From: Bog-756 sp963778165
GTDB lineage: Bacteria; Actinomycetota; Acidimicrobiia; Acidimicrobiales; RAAP-2
Reading direction: 5' to 3'
Assembly: GCA_963778165.1 (NCBI GenBank)
Contig: CAVZTE010000007.1
Coordinates: 248,001 to 312,000, forward strand
Length of the DNA stretch: 64,000 nucleotides
Below are positions 8,942-18,572 of this stretch, piece after piece (position 1 is the first letter of the stretch; every line of letters begins with the position of its first letter). A program made the translations under genes and the position numbers. The notes below the pieces were generated by a model. It saw only the letters and a list, made by a program, of their open reading frames with translations. It did no database searches and was not told the DNA's origin.

Positions 8942-10239
8942 TCAGGCGGACGTCTCTGCCGGGGTGAACTCCAGATGGAGTTGCATGAGGCCCCGCAGGA
9001 TGTACGTCGGCATGTACTGGTACTGGCGGGCGTCGGGAGGACCGTGGTGCTCCTCGGCGATCCCGATGTGGGTGGTGCGGTCGAGCAGCCGCTCGATGCT
9101 CCCCCGCGCCTCCAAGCGGGCCAGGGGCCCACCGGGGCAACTGTGGACACCGCGCCCGAAGGCCAGGTGCTCCCGGGCGTTGGCCCGTTCGACCCGGAAC
9201 TCATCGGGCTCCTCGAAGTGGCGGGGATCCCGGTTGGCCGCGCCGTTGAGCACCATGACCGTCGAGCCCGCAGGGATGTCCACCCCGCCCACATTCGTGG
9301 TGCGTCGGGACAGACGGAAGTCGCCCTTGACCGGGGCCTCGATGCGCAGGGTCTCCTCCACGAAGTTGGGAATGAGGTCGCGGCGCTCCCGCAACAGGCG
9401 TTGCAGCTCGGGGCGCTCGCCGATCAGCAGCAGGGCCGTGCCCAGGAGGCGGACGGTGGTCTCCTGACCGGCGGCGAACAGGTTGGCGGCCACCCGGACC
9501 ACGTCGATGACCTCGGGCAACTCACCGTTCGGGGAAGGTGGTGGTGGCCAGTGCGGTGAGTACGTCCTGGCGCGGCTCCAGCCGGCGGTCCTCGACGTAG
9601 CGACTGAAGCGGTCGTAGAGCCACTCGAGCGGGCTGTGCGACAGCTCGGCCTTGGTGCTGCCGACCCCGCCGCCGCCCGGCCGCCGGGTCAAGGCCGTCG
9701 CGGAACTCCTCGTGCTCCTCCTCGGGCACACCCAGCAGGTCGGCGATGACGAACAGGGTGAAGGGGTTGCAGTACTCGCTGATGAACTCGCACTGGCCTC
9801 GGCCTATGAACTCATCGATCTGGCGATCGGCGATGCGCCAGACGAACTCCTCGTTCTCCTTCAGGCGCTTGGGCGTGAGCTGTCGCAGGACCAGGTGGCG
9901 ATGGTCGCGGTGGGCCGGTGGGTCCATGGTGGTGATCTGATCACTGAAGGGGAGCTCGTCCCGGTGCTGGTCGATCAGTTCGCTCACGTCGTCCCCCTCG
10001 AGGGGGACGGGAAATCCGGGGAACGGCCCGGTCACCGCATTGCAGGACGAGAAGTTCTCGGCGTCGGCGTAGACCGTGCAGGCCTCGTCGTAGCCGGTGA
10101 CCATGTAGACGTCCTGGCTGTGCTCCTGGCGCACCGGGCATTGCTCCCGGAGCCAGTCGAAGTAGGGGTAGGGATCGGTCACCAGCTCATTGCCACGGAA
10201 GAAGTCGATGGCGTCGTACTCGGGCATCGTTTCGCTCAT
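8942..10239 (-). CDS. Cytochrome P450, interrupted by two apparent frameshifts
   Basis: The start ATG 10239 overlaps the SnoaL-like gene stop (ATGA). The N-terminal part reads in one frame to EEFRDGL, a middle part (STKAELSHSPLEWLYDRFSRYVED is split here by frame) in a second frame, and the C-terminal part in a third. Shifts fall near 9665-9700 and in the GGGG at 9531-9534. Removing one base at each restores a ~431-residue P450 that is collinear with the intact P450 at 25255-26553. Landmarks are AAGQETT (I helix), ETLRIEAPV (ExxR) and FGRGVHSCPGG (haem-binding Cys). It probably hydroxylates the pathway substrate. Because all landmarks are kept, sequencing error is more likely than decay. Confidence 0.75.
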
Positions 10240-10664
10240 GCTCTCTCCTTGCGGGCTGACTCGTCGGTCACGAAGGTGGCGGCCCGACGTCGGAACTGCC
10301 AGGAACCCTCGTGGTAGCCGAGAGTGTCGTGGTACCGGCCCACCAGCTGGACGTTCCAACCGGAACCGCCCAGTAGTAGGAACACTACGTCGCTGACCGC
10401 GGTGGCCTCCGTGTCGCTCACCGCGGTGACCAGGGTGTTGAGGATGAGGTGCCGCTGGGGCCGCTTCGGCTCCCACTGCGAGTAGGCGGCGCGGAGGGCG
10501 TCGTGGCCGGTGTGGGTGCCCAGCCCGGGGATCTCGCAGACCCCGTCGGGGCAGAAGGTGGCCACCACGTCGTCGGTCCGACCGTCGTCCAGGGCCTGGG
10601 TGTAGGCGGCGATGGTGGCCCGGACCCCTTCGGCGACGTCGGCGTAGGACCGTTCGCTGCTCAC
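10236..10664 (-). CDS. SnoaL-like (NTF2-fold) protein
   Basis: This 142-residue protein starts at GTG 10664, 11 bp after the Rieske gene stop, with GAGAG upstream. It has an NTF2-like pattern: an N-terminal helix (VRATIAAYTQALDDGRTDDVVATF), FCPDGVCEIPGLGTHTGHDALRAAY and a beta-rich C terminus ending WQFRRRAATFVTDE. Such proteins serve as small subunits of ring-hydroxylating oxygenases, or as isomerases or hydrolases. Its position directly after a Rieske alpha subunit makes the beta-subunit-like role attractive but unproven. The stop codon overlaps the P450 start by four bases, which suggests translational coupling. Confidence 0.75.
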   Translation of the reverse strand: MSSERSYADVAEGVRATIAAYTQALDDGRTDDVVATFCPDGVCEIPGLGTHTGHDALRAAYSQWEPKRPQRHLILNTLVTAVSDTEATAVSDVVFLLLGGSGWNVQLVGRYHDTLGYHEGSWQFRRRAATFVTDESARKERA

Positions 10665-10675
10665 GTGGTCATCTC

Positions 10676-12040
10676 TCAGAACTCGATGTCGGCCACGGGG
10701 CTGAGCAAGGGGTTCACGTTGACCGAGTGCAGGGCGGGCAGGAGCTTGTCGTACGGGAGCCCGGCCAGAAAGCCGTCCAGGGTCCGTTCGAAGTTGGCGA
10801 TCCCGCCCTCGGCCCGCTCGGAGAGGCGCATGTACTCGAACCCCCGGGCATGGAGGCCCCGCTGTTGGCGCGGCAGGTTCGAGAAGTCCTGGGCCGGGAT
10901 GGGCGGCCAGCGTGGGTCGTCGCTCTCCCACACGTCAGGGGTCGTGGGCCTCTCCCGCTCCTGGCCCTCGGGAAAGCGGGTGAGCGACCAGATCTCCATC
11001 AGCGTCTCCTCGGGTCCCAGCGGTCGGAAGCGATAGGCGGAGGCGCTGCTGTACATGGGCAGGATGAAGTAGTGCGGGAAGCAGTAGCCCATGGGCTCGT
11101 TGAGGCCCTGCTCCTCGAGCTCGTTGAGGTCGGGGATGTCCGAGCCGGCTGATCGGTGCCAGCTCACCACGGCGTCGTTGAACGCCCGGTTCCAGGTGGA
11201 CATGGCCAGGCTCGGGTCGGCCGGCAGCTCCAGGTCGGCCAGGCCCTCGGCCACCCGTACGTCGTTGGCGTGCACCATCCCGCCCATGCCCTCACTCATC
11301 ATGCGTAGATAGTGGATCTCCCCCTCGACCAGGGTGCGCGGGTCCACATACTCGCCCTGACGCGGGGGAATCCTCTCCGGTATGACCAGCTGGGGATGGG
11401 TCTCGATCACGTGGTACTGCTCCATGAAGGCCTGTTCGGCGAGCTTCCAGTTCACCGGGAGCCGGCAGGCGCGCCACCACTCGGACTGGAGCGACTCGAC
11501 GTGCCAGGCGTCGAGAATGGTGGCGAAGGGCTCGATGCACTGTCGCAGCGGGGGCGCGTTGTCGTCCAGGTTGATCCAGGCGCACCCGCCCCACATCTCG
11601 CACCGTACCGGGGTGAGGTCGAGGTCCTCGGGTTGGAGGTTGTGCTCGGCGAAGGTTCGTCTCTGGGTGACGAAGGTGTTCTTGCCGTCCGGGCCGTAGC
11701 ACCACCCGTGGAACGGGCAGATGAACCCGGTGGCACACGCACCCCGACCTTCGACCAGCCGGACACCACGATGCCGGCAGGTGTTCTGGAAGGCCCGCAC
11801 GCCCAGGTCATCGGTCCGCGTCACGATGACCGACTGATCGAGGAACTGGTACTCGACGAAGTCGTTGGCCTCGGGGATCTCTTCCAGCCTGCAGGCCATC
11901 TGCCACACCCGCGGCCACAGCAGCTCGGCTTCCATCCGGTAGAAGTCCGGGTCGAAGTAGCGCTCCTTGCGGGCCCGGTCGGGGAACTCCATGGCGAACG
12001 GCACCGGGAGTGCCGACCATCTCCGATCCACGATCGCCAC
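10676..12040 (-). CDS. Rieske ring-hydroxylating oxygenase, large subunit
   Basis: The 454-residue protein starts at GTG 12040 with GAAAGGGGG upstream. The Rieske [2Fe-2S] ligands are C88-x-H90 (NTCRHRG) and C108-x2-H111 (CPFHGWCYG). The mononuclear iron site is visible as EQYHVIETHPQ in the catalytic domain, so both centres are intact. Family members use electrons from a ferredoxin/reductase to hydroxylate or demethylate aromatic, terpenoid or steroid rings. No dedicated ferredoxin or reductase gene lies nearby, so a shared partner is implied. It is the first gene of the leftward operon, 47 bp from the ACCGGTCGGT operator shared with the divergent monooxygenase. Confidence 0.9.
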   Translation of the reverse strand: MAIVDRRWSALPVPFAMEFPDRARKERYFDPDFYRMEAELLWPRVWQMACRLEEIPEANDFVEYQFLDQSVIVTRTDDLGVRAFQNTCRHRGVRLVEGRGACATGFICPFHGWCYGPDGKNTFVTQRRTFAEHNLQPEDLDLTPVRCEMWGGCAWINLDDNAPPLRQCIEPFATILDAWHVESLQSEWWRACRLPVNWKLAEQAFMEQYHVIETHPQLVIPERIPPRQGEYVDPRTLVEGEIHYLRMMSEGMGGMVHANDVRVAEGLADLELPADPSLAMSTWNRAFNDAVVSWHRSAGSDIPDLNELEEQGLNEPMGYCFPHYFILPMYSSASAYRFRPLGPEETLMEIWSLTRFPEGQERERPTTPDVWESDDPRWPPIPAQDFSNLPRQQRGLHARGFEYMRLSERAEGGIANFERTLDGFLAGLPYDKLLPALHSVNVNPLLSPVADIEF

Positions 12041-12079
12041 GCGAGCCCCCTTTCCTCTTGGCGTGCGTTTTGTTGAGTG

Positions 12080-12106
12080 TATACTCACCGGTCGACCGGT
12101 CGGTAC
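12080..12106. promoter_or_regulatory. Shared operator, site A, over the Rieske/BVMO divergent promoter
   Basis: The perfect palindrome ACCGGTCGACCGGT occupies 12087-12100 and continues into CGGTAC, giving ACCGGTCGGTAC at 12095-12106. A -10-like TATACT for the rightward gene lies at 12080-12085, with a possible TTGGCG 16 bp upstream, so the operator would sit at the transcription start. The same 12-mer occurs at site B and the 10-mer ACCGGTCGGT at site C. This type of site is typical of TetR-family repressors. Confidence 0.7.
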
Positions 12107-12193
12107 AAAGTTTACGCCGGCTCCTAGGAGCGTATGCCGTGCACGCTGGTGGGCACGATGCACTCCCTGACGGGCACATCGCCGCGGAGGCTC

Positions 12194-13852
12194 ATGACAC
12201 CCCCCGAACCCCCCCAGGACCAGAGCTCGGCCGGGCTCCCCGGCCCGGTCGACGTCCTGATCGTCGGGGCCGGCATCACCGGTATCTACCAGCTCTACCG
12301 GGCCCTCGAGGCCGGCTTCTCCGCTCTCCTCCTCGAGGCCGGCGATGGGGTGGGGGGCACCTGGTTCTGGAACCGCTACCCCGGGGCGCGCTTCGACTCG
12401 GAGAGCTACACCTACGCCTACCTGTTCTCGAAGGAGCTCTTCGAGGAGTGGGAGTGGCAGGAGCACTTCGCCGAGCAGCCGGAGATCGAGCGCTATCTCA
12501 ATCACGTGGTGGACCGGTTCGACCTCCGCCCCCATATGCGGTTCGGCGCCAGGGTCACGTCGGCGGTCTTCGGCGGGTCCCCGGGGGGCTGGACGGTGAC
12601 CACCGAAGACGGGACCGAGTACCGGACCAAGTTCCTGGTGGCGGCCAGCGGGATTCTCTCGGTGCCCTACTACCCGGAGGTCCCCGGGCGTGACGACTTC
12701 GGCGGCCAGTCGTTCCACACCGGGAGATGGCCGGCCACGCCGGTCGACTTCGGCGGCCAACGGGTAGCGGTCATCGGGACCGGATCGAGTGGCGTGCAGG
12801 TGATCCCGGCCATCGCGGACCAGGTCGCCTCCCTGACGGTCTATCAACGCTCGGCCAACTGGTGCACCCCTCTCAACAACAGGCCGATCACGCCGGAGGA
12901 GCAGGTCCGGCTCAAGGCGGACTTCGAGTCGATGTGCGAGGTCCTGAAGGCCTCCCCGTCCGGATTCCTCCATCCGGCCAGCGATCGTCAGACCTTCGAT
13001 GACGAGCTCAAGAAGCGCCTGGCCTTCTTCGAGACCATGTGGGAGAGCCCCGGCTTCTCGAAGCTGACCAGTAACTACGCCGACCTGACCACCAACACCG
13101 CCGCCAACGCCTTGTGGTGCGAGTTCATCGCGGAGAAGATCCGCAGCATCGTCAGGAATCCCGAGACCGCCGAGCGACTGATCCCCAAGGACCATCTCTA
13201 CGCCGAGAAGCGGCCGCCCTTCGTGACCGACTACTACGAGGTCTACAACCGGCCCAACGTGTCGTTGGTGGATCTCAAGCAGACGCCCATCGTGCGGGTC
13301 ACCGAGGACGGGATCGCCACCACCGATGGTGTGCGGGAGTTCGACATCATCGTGTGGGCCACGGGATTCGACTTCGGCACCGGCGCCCTCAACCGCATGG
13401 GGATTCGCAACCGCCAGGGGCTGGCGCTGGAGGAGTACTGGGCCGACGGACCGAAGACCTTCCTCGGTGTCCAGACGTCCGGCTTCCCGAACCTGTTCTT
13501 CCCCGGAGGTCCCCACGCCGCGGCGGGCAACAACCCCAGGTACAACGGCGACCAGGTGGACTTCGTCACCGACACCCTCGTCTACCTACGTGAGCACGGC
13601 TACGACGTGATCGATGTGGACCTCGAAGCCGAGACCCGCTGGACGGCCATGGTCGATGCCGGGGCGGCATCGTCCCCCTTCGGGGAGAGCAGCTATTTCT
13701 TCGGCACCAACATCCCCGGCAAGCCTCGCAAGTACCTGCTCAACTCGGGCGGCCGACCCAAGCTGTCCAAGGAGATCCGCAGGGTCTTCGACGACGACTA
13801 CCGGGCGTACCACCTGTCCCGTTCGGCGGATCCAGCCGAAGTCACCGCCTGA
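12194..13852 (+). CDS. Flavin-containing (Baeyer-Villiger-type) monooxygenase
   Basis: The protein is 552 residues from ATG 12194; ATG 12134 in the same frame would add 20 residues upstream but overlaps the operator side of the promoter. An FAD Rossmann motif VGAGITG (~25-30), the NADPH motif GTGSSGVQ and the BVMO fingerprint FGGQSFHTGRWP are present. The C-terminal HAAAGNNPRYNGDQVDF region is also usual for this group. Such enzymes insert oxygen next to a ketone to give an ester or lactone. It is divergent from the Rieske/P450 operon and shares its operator, which suggests hydroxylation to ketone to ester or lactone in one pathway. Confidence 0.85.
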   Translation: MTPPEPPQDQSSAGLPGPVDVLIVGAGITGIYQLYRALEAGFSALLLEAGDGVGGTWFWNRYPGARFDSESYTYAYLFSKELFEEWEWQEHFAEQPEIERYLNHVVDRFDLRPHMRFGARVTSAVFGGSPGGWTVTTEDGTEYRTKFLVAASGILSVPYYPEVPGRDDFGGQSFHTGRWPATPVDFGGQRVAVIGTGSSGVQVIPAIADQVASLTVYQRSANWCTPLNNRPITPEEQVRLKADFESMCEVLKASPSGFLHPASDRQTFDDELKKRLAFFETMWESPGFSKLTSNYADLTTNTAANALWCEFIAEKIRSIVRNPETAERLIPKDHLYAEKRPPFVTDYYEVYNRPNVSLVDLKQTPIVRVTEDGIATTDGVREFDIIVWATGFDFGTGALNRMGIRNRQGLALEEYWADGPKTFLGVQTSGFPNLFFPGGPHAAAGNNPRYNGDQVDFVTDTLVYLREHGYDVIDVDLEAETRWTAMVDAGAASSPFGESSYFFGTNIPGKPRKYLLNSGGRPKLSKEIRRVFDDDYRAYHLSRSADPAEVTA

Positions 13853-13910
13853 GGCCGACCCGCCGGCCGGTCACACCCCGGACCTCACGGCTCATGGCGG
13901 TCCTTGCCCC

Positions 13911-14969
13911 TCAGACCGTGGCGATGGGCGTCAACGGGGACCCCACGATCCCGGGCAGCCGCAGCGGGGGCGCGGTGAGCAGGAACCGGCTGCGGTGGTG
14001 TTGGCGTAGCCAGGTGGCCAACTCGTGCAGGTACCACATCTCGCCCAGCGGCACCCCCAGGCGGAACAGGCACAGGTGGTGGATGGGGAGGAACGAGTGC
14101 CGGCTCTCGTCGCGGTCCCGGCCCAGCAGGCCCTCGACGGCGTAGTTGTCGGCCACCAGGGCCGAGATCTGGGAGTCGGCGATCCACTGCAGCAGGGCTT
14201 CGTCCCGGGCGTCGAGGTAGGTGCACAGGGTGTGGATCTTCACCGGGTCCGGGTGGCGCTCCCACTTGAGGATCTCGGTGGCGAATCCGGTGTGCAACAA
14301 CAGCATGTCGCCCGGCTCGACCACCACGTTGTCGGCCTCCATGATCTCCAGCAGCGTCTCGAGGTTCACCCCCCGCCACTCGTGGCCCAGGTGGTGGGCC
14401 AGGTCGACGAGGACCCCCCGGCCCTGGACCCCCTGGTAGGCCATGTGCTCCAGGCCGAGGTGGCGGGCGAAGCAGCGGTGCCCCCCTCCGTCTCCGGCCG
14501 CGTCAGCCTGGGGTCCGACCAGGTCGACCCCGGCCCGGTACCCGTTGTAATAGACCGCCTCCTCCACTCCGTCGCCGTCGGCATCGAACTCCGCCCCGAC
14601 GTGGGCCAGCGAGTCCCACTGCGTCGAGTACTGCAATGACAGGGTGACGACGTCGTCGGCCCACACGTCCACGTACTTGGGGTTCCCCCAATCCTCCATC
14701 TCGCTCATCCGCACGTTGTAGAAGGTGTCGGGTGCGCCGTTCATGTCCTCGGTGGGTGCGAGGACCGGTGGGTAGCGGCGTTGGTTCAGGGCCGTCCCCC
14801 CGGGGTAGTCGAGCGGAAGGCTCAGGCAGAAGCTGACGCCGGCCTCGACCTCCCGCACCCCTTCGAGCACCTTGTCGGGAGTGAGCAGGTTGATGCGGCC
14901 CAGCTCGTCGTCGTCACCCCAGTCTCCCCACGTCGACCCTGGTGGGCGCTGCTTCCACCGCTTCGTCAC
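13911..14969 (-). CDS. Cyclase-family (kynurenine formamidase-like) hydrolase
   Basis: This 352-residue protein belongs to the metal-dependent cyclase family (PF04199): the motif STQWDSLAHVG is the Q-x-D-x-x-x-H version of the HxGTHxD metal site, and VVEPGDMLLLHTGF and a late HHLCLF stretch follow. Members hydrolyse amides, lactones or cyclic ketones. In this neighbourhood a lactone from the Baeyer-Villiger-type enzyme, or a ring-cleavage product, is a logical substrate; this is inference. It is transcribed toward the monooxygenase gene and is divergent from the amidohydrolase operon across operator site B. Confidence 0.8.
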   Translation of the reverse strand: MTKRWKQRPPGSTWGDWGDDDELGRINLLTPDKVLEGVREVEAGVSFCLSLPLDYPGGTALNQRRYPPVLAPTEDMNGAPDTFYNVRMSEMEDWGNPKYVDVWADDVVTLSLQYSTQWDSLAHVGAEFDADGDGVEEAVYYNGYRAGVDLVGPQADAAGDGGGHRCFARHLGLEHMAYQGVQGRGVLVDLAHHLGHEWRGVNLETLLEIMEADNVVVEPGDMLLLHTGFATEILKWERHPDPVKIHTLCTYLDARDEALLQWIADSQISALVADNYAVEGLLGRDRDESRHSFLPIHHLCLFRLGVPLGEMWYLHELATWLRQHHRSRFLLTAPPLRLPGIVGSPLTPIATV

Positions 14970-15016
14970 GGTCTCATCTCCTTCTGGCCGCGGCGATCCG
15001 CGACCGGCTGGCGCCG

Positions 15017-15045
15017 TTGCCTGTACCGACCGGTTGGTCTAGGCT
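15017..15045. promoter_or_regulatory. Shared operator, site B, between cyclase and amidohydrolase genes
   Basis: GTACCGACCGGTTGGTC at 15023-15039 contains, on the minus strand, the same ACCGGTCGGTAC as site A. It is exactly the 17-bp spacer between a -35-like TTGCCT (15017-15022) and a -10-like TAGGCT (15040-15045) facing the amidohydrolase operon. A repressor bound here would block RNA polymerase in both directions. Confidence 0.65.
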
Positions 15046-15119
15046 TCTCCGGCGCAGGGTACCTCGTTGGCGCCCGCCCGGTCATCGAGTCTTGCGTCCC
15101 AGCGCAGGAAGGTCACGCC

Positions 15120-16376
15120 ATGTCAGAAAAGCAGCTCGTGATATCCGCCGACGGACACATCCTCGAGCCCACCGACCTGTTCACCACCCGGCTGCCCAAG
15201 CACCTGCGGGACCGTGGGGTCTGGGAGGACGACTTCGAGATCGAGCCCCTGGTCGAGGGCGGGGCCCGGGTCTTCCGGCGCCTGCACACCCCCGGGTTCG
15301 AAGGCTGGACCATCTCCCGGTACCGCCAGACCAGTGGCCGGACCCCCGAGGGCGACCCCGAGATGATCATCGAGGACCTCGCCGCCGACGGCGTCGACGT
15401 GGGGGTCATGCACCCCAACCTGTCGCTCTTCGGCCTGTACTCCGACGACCACGAGCTGTCCATCGCCCACGCCCGCGTCTACAACGACTACATCGTGGAG
15501 CGGTTCTCGCCCTACTTCTCCCGCCTGGCCCCGACCGCCCCCATCCCGCTCACCGACGTCGACGATGCGGTGGCGGAGATCGAGCGGGTGGCGGCCAGTG
15601 GCTTCCGGGCCATCCTCCTGCCGGCCACGCCTCCCCAGCCCTACTACTCACGGGCCTTCGACCCGGTGTGGGCGGCGGCCCAGGCCAACGGGGTCCACGT
15701 GTTCATCCACACCCAGACCGGCGGGGTCAAGGTCAACGACCCCGAGGCCGTGACGCTCAAGGTGGTGATGGAGAACGCCGCCCAGGTCAATCAGCCGGTG
15801 ACGGAGAAGTCCGCCTCGAAGCGGATGGTGACCCAGGCCATCTACAGCACCATCGCCCCCCAGCAGGTCATCTGCCAGCTCATCGGGGGCGGCGTCCCCG
15901 AGCGCTACCCCGACCTCCACTTCGCCCTCATCGAGTTCAACGCCCACTGGCTGGCCTCGCTGGTGGGCAGCATGGACAAGTGCTGGATCACCGGGATCGG
16001 CCAGGACCCCGACTGGTGGCTGGGCGTCTGGGACGATTCCCTCCCGGCCACCGAGCAGGCCAGCATGGCCCAGCTGTTCAAGCTCAACGAGAAGTGGCCC
16101 TATCCCCTCATGCCCAGCGAGTACGTGAAGCGCCAGTTCCACGTGTCGTTCCAGGACGACCCGGTGGCGGTGGCCTGCCGGCACATCACCGGCCTCTCCT
16201 CCATCGTGTGGGGCAACGACTATCCCCACGCCGAGGGCACCTTCCGGGGCAGCCTGCAGCTCATGGACCAGCTGTTCACCGGGGTGCCGGCCGACGAGAA
16301 GGCCGCCATGGTGGGCGGCACCCTGGCGGACCTGCTCGGCTACCGGGCCCCGGTGGCCTCGGCCGCCTCGGCCTGA
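15120..16376 (+). CDS. Amidohydrolase family 2 protein
   Basis: The protein has 418 residues from ATG 15120. It shows the amidohydrolase_2 (PF04909) pattern: SADGHILEP at the start, IHTQTGG with a barrel histidine, FNAHW and WGNDYPHAEGT with the conserved aspartate near the C terminus. The first motif is DGH rather than HxH, as in the decarboxylase-type and metal-hydrolase members of this family. These enzymes decarboxylate aromatic acids or hydrolyse C-C or C-N bonds. It heads a rightward operon with an SDR and an acyl-CoA dehydrogenase. The exact reaction is not predictable. Confidence 0.85.
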   Translation: MSEKQLVISADGHILEPTDLFTTRLPKHLRDRGVWEDDFEIEPLVEGGARVFRRLHTPGFEGWTISRYRQTSGRTPEGDPEMIIEDLAADGVDVGVMHPNLSLFGLYSDDHELSIAHARVYNDYIVERFSPYFSRLAPTAPIPLTDVDDAVAEIERVAASGFRAILLPATPPQPYYSRAFDPVWAAAQANGVHVFIHTQTGGVKVNDPEAVTLKVVMENAAQVNQPVTEKSASKRMVTQAIYSTIAPQQVICQLIGGGVPERYPDLHFALIEFNAHWLASLVGSMDKCWITGIGQDPDWWLGVWDDSLPATEQASMAQLFKLNEKWPYPLMPSEYVKRQFHVSFQDDPVAVACRHITGLSSIVWGNDYPHAEGTFRGSLQLMDQLFTGVPADEKAAMVGGTLADLLGYRAPVASAASA

Positions 16377-16409
16377 GTAGACACCACCGGCACCACGGGA
16401 CCAACGGCC

Positions 16410-17381
16410 TTGAGCGACGGACCGGTGGCGGACGAGCACAGCTTTGTGGGCCGGGTGGCGGTGGTCACCGGTGCCGGGCGGGGCATCGGCCGGTCCTACG
16501 CCCGACTGCTGGCCGCCCGCGGCGCCCGGGTGGTGGTCAACGACCTGGGCGGGTCGATGGGAGGCAAGGGGGAGGACCCCGGTGTGGCCACCAAGGTGGC
16601 CGAGGCCATCGTGGAGGCCGGGGGAGCAGCTATCGCCGACGGCAATGACGTGTCCACCCCGGAAGGCGGGGAGTCGCTCATCGCCGCCGCGGTCGAACGG
16701 TTCGGGCGGATCGACATCCTCATCAACAACGCCGGCATCATCCGATGGGCCGGTCTCCCCGAGGCCGACGTGGACAATCTCTCCCGTCACCTGGCCGTCC
16801 ACGTGACCGGATCGTTCAACACGGCCCGGGCCGCCTGGCCCCATCTGGTCGACCAGGGGTACGGCCGCATCGTCATGACCACCTCCTCCGGGCTGTTCGG
16901 CCTGCCGGCCAACCTCTCCTACGCCGCGGCCAAGGGCGCGGTGATCGGGCTGACCCGCAGCATGAGCACGGCCGGGGCCGCCCACGGCATCAAGGTCAAC
17001 TGCATCGCCCCCGGGGCCATGACCCGGATGGCCGGCCAGGCCCCCGCCGAGGCCGACTCCACGGTCCCACCAGGAGAGTCGGGACCGGCACCGATGTCCC
17101 CCGATCTGGTGGCCCCGATGGTGGCCTTCCTGGCCCACGAGGAGTGCCCGGTCAGCGGCGAGATCTACGCCGCCGGCTTCGGGCGGTTCTCCCGTATCTT
17201 CATCGCCTCCACCGCGGGGTATGTCCACCCCGCCGGGGAGGCGACCATGGAGGACGTGGCCCGCAACTGGGCCGCCATCAACGACGAGTCCGGGTACTAC
17301 GTTCCGGCCGATCTGATGAGTTGGTCGGCAGCCTTCATGGCCCACCTGGACCCCGAGAGCGGAGGCCCGGTTGCCCGTTGA
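16410..17381 (+). CDS. SDR oxidoreductase resembling the 3-hydroxyacyl-CoA dehydrogenase domain of MFE-2
   Basis: The protein is 323 residues, with GAGRGIGR cofactor motif, NNAG, catalytic Ser (MTTSSGLFG) and Y-x-A-A-K (SYAAAKG). The NDLGGSMGGKG insertion and the C-terminal extension past 250 residues are typical of the hydroxysteroid dehydrogenase type 4 / multifunctional enzyme type 2 group, which oxidises 3-hydroxyacyl-CoA in beta-oxidation. The start is uncertain: TTG 16410 or GTG 16422. It lies 33 bp after the amidohydrolase and 39 bp before the acyl-CoA dehydrogenase, and so fits a beta-oxidation step. Confidence 0.85.
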   Translation: MSDGPVADEHSFVGRVAVVTGAGRGIGRSYARLLAARGARVVVNDLGGSMGGKGEDPGVATKVAEAIVEAGGAAIADGNDVSTPEGGESLIAAAVERFGRIDILINNAGIIRWAGLPEADVDNLSRHLAVHVTGSFNTARAAWPHLVDQGYGRIVMTTSSGLFGLPANLSYAAAKGAVIGLTRSMSTAGAAHGIKVNCIAPGAMTRMAGQAPAEADSTVPPGESGPAPMSPDLVAPMVAFLAHEECPVSGEIYAAGFGRFSRIFIASTAGYVHPAGEATMEDVARNWAAINDESGYYVPADLMSWSAAFMAHLDPESGGPVAR

Positions 17382-17420
17382 GCTGCCGGTCGACACCGGA
17401 CCGATGAGGTAGGCGGGACG

Positions 17421-18569
17421 GTGGACCTATCCCTCAGCGAGTCGGAGCAGGACCTGGTCGGGCTGTGCCGCGACTTCGCCCGGGAGCAGATTGCCCCTCG
17501 GGCCCCCCAGGCCTGGGAAGAGGCCCGTTGCCCGACCGACCTCCTCCGCGAGATGGGTCAGCTGGGTCTGCTCGGCATGCTGATCCCCGAGGAGTGGGGC
17601 GGCATCGGCATGTCCACGGTGGGCTTCGTGGCGGCCATGGAGCAGATCGGCCATGCCGACCAGTCGGTGGCCGCGGCCTGGCAGGCCCACGTGACCATCG
17701 GATCGCTGCCGCTGTACCTCTTCGGCACCGACGCCCAGCGCCAGCGGTGGCTGCGACCGCTGGCCGAGGGCCGGGTCCTCGGGGCCTTCGGGCTGACCGA
17801 GCCCGACGCCGGATCCGACGCCCGGGGCATCCGCACCCGCGCCGAACGGCACGACGGCGGGTGGCTGATCAACGGGCGGAAGACCTTCATCTCCAATGCC
17901 GGGACCGACATGTCCTTCGGGGTGACCCTGCTGGCCCGGACGGGATCACCTGACGACGAGAGGCCGGGCTTCGGGAGCTTCGTGGTCGTAAAGGACACGC
18001 CCGGCTTCACCATGGGGCCGAAGATGAAGGGCATCGGATGGCGGGGCCTCGACACCCGCGAGCTCTATCTCGATGACGTGTGGGTACCCGACGACCAGCT
18101 CGTCGGTGATCCCAACATGGGGCTGAGCCAGTTCCTGCGCACCCTGGAGGTCGGCCGCATCTCCATCGCCGCCCTGTCACTGAGCCTGACCCAGGCTGTG
18201 CTGGACCTGGCCACGGCGTACGCCCGCCAGCGGGTGCAGTTCGGCCAGCCCATCTCCACCTTCCAAGCGGTCCAGTTCAAGCTGGCCGACATGGCCACCG
18301 AGCTGGAGGCAGCCCGTTGGCTGACCTACCGCGCCGCCTACCTGCGGGACACCGGCCAACCGTTCCTGAAGGAGGCGGCCATGGCCAAGTTGAAGGCCAG
18401 CCGGCTGGCCGCGTGGGCGGCATCCGAAGCGGTTCAGATCCACGGGGGCCTCGGGTACATGCTCGAGACGCCGGTGGCCCGTTTCTACTGTGACTCCAAG
18501 GTGCTGGAGATCGGTGAGGGCACCAATGAGATCCAGCACCTGGTGATCGCCCGGGCCCTGGGCTGCTGA
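17421..18569 (+). CDS. Acyl-CoA dehydrogenase
   Basis: This 382-residue protein (GTG start) is of normal length for the family. It shows GLTEPDAGSD (FAD/substrate loop), TFISNAGTDMSFGV, RVQFGQPISTFQAVQFKLAD is interrupted here only by its own variants, and the catalytic base Glu366 in the GEGTNEIQ motif near the C terminus. It removes two hydrogens from an acyl-CoA and passes electrons to ETF. As third gene of the amidohydrolase-SDR operon it supports CoA-thioester degradation of the pathway product. The chain length of the substrate is unknown. Confidence 0.92.
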   Translation: MDLSLSESEQDLVGLCRDFAREQIAPRAPQAWEEARCPTDLLREMGQLGLLGMLIPEEWGGIGMSTVGFVAAMEQIGHADQSVAAAWQAHVTIGSLPLYLFGTDAQRQRWLRPLAEGRVLGAFGLTEPDAGSDARGIRTRAERHDGGWLINGRKTFISNAGTDMSFGVTLLARTGSPDDERPGFGSFVVVKDTPGFTMGPKMKGIGWRGLDTRELYLDDVWVPDDQLVGDPNMGLSQFLRTLEVGRISIAALSLSLTQAVLDLATAYARQRVQFGQPISTFQAVQFKLADMATELEAARWLTYRAAYLRDTGQPFLKEAAMAKLKASRLAAWAASEAVQIHGGLGYMLETPVARFYCDSKVLEIGEGTNEIQHLVIARALGC

Positions 18570-18572
18570 TCG

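Noticed and set aside
9531..9700. Programmed frameshifting in the first P450
   Set aside because: Two shifts in the same direction at non-slippery contexts, and the intact paralogue needs none; an indel error is simpler.
18277..18572. E1 beta extending 290 bp into the acyl-CoA dehydrogenase gene
   Set aside because: The E1 beta domain is complete by about 18578 and the extension is Pro/Arg/Ser-rich shadow sequence; a lost stop is more likely.
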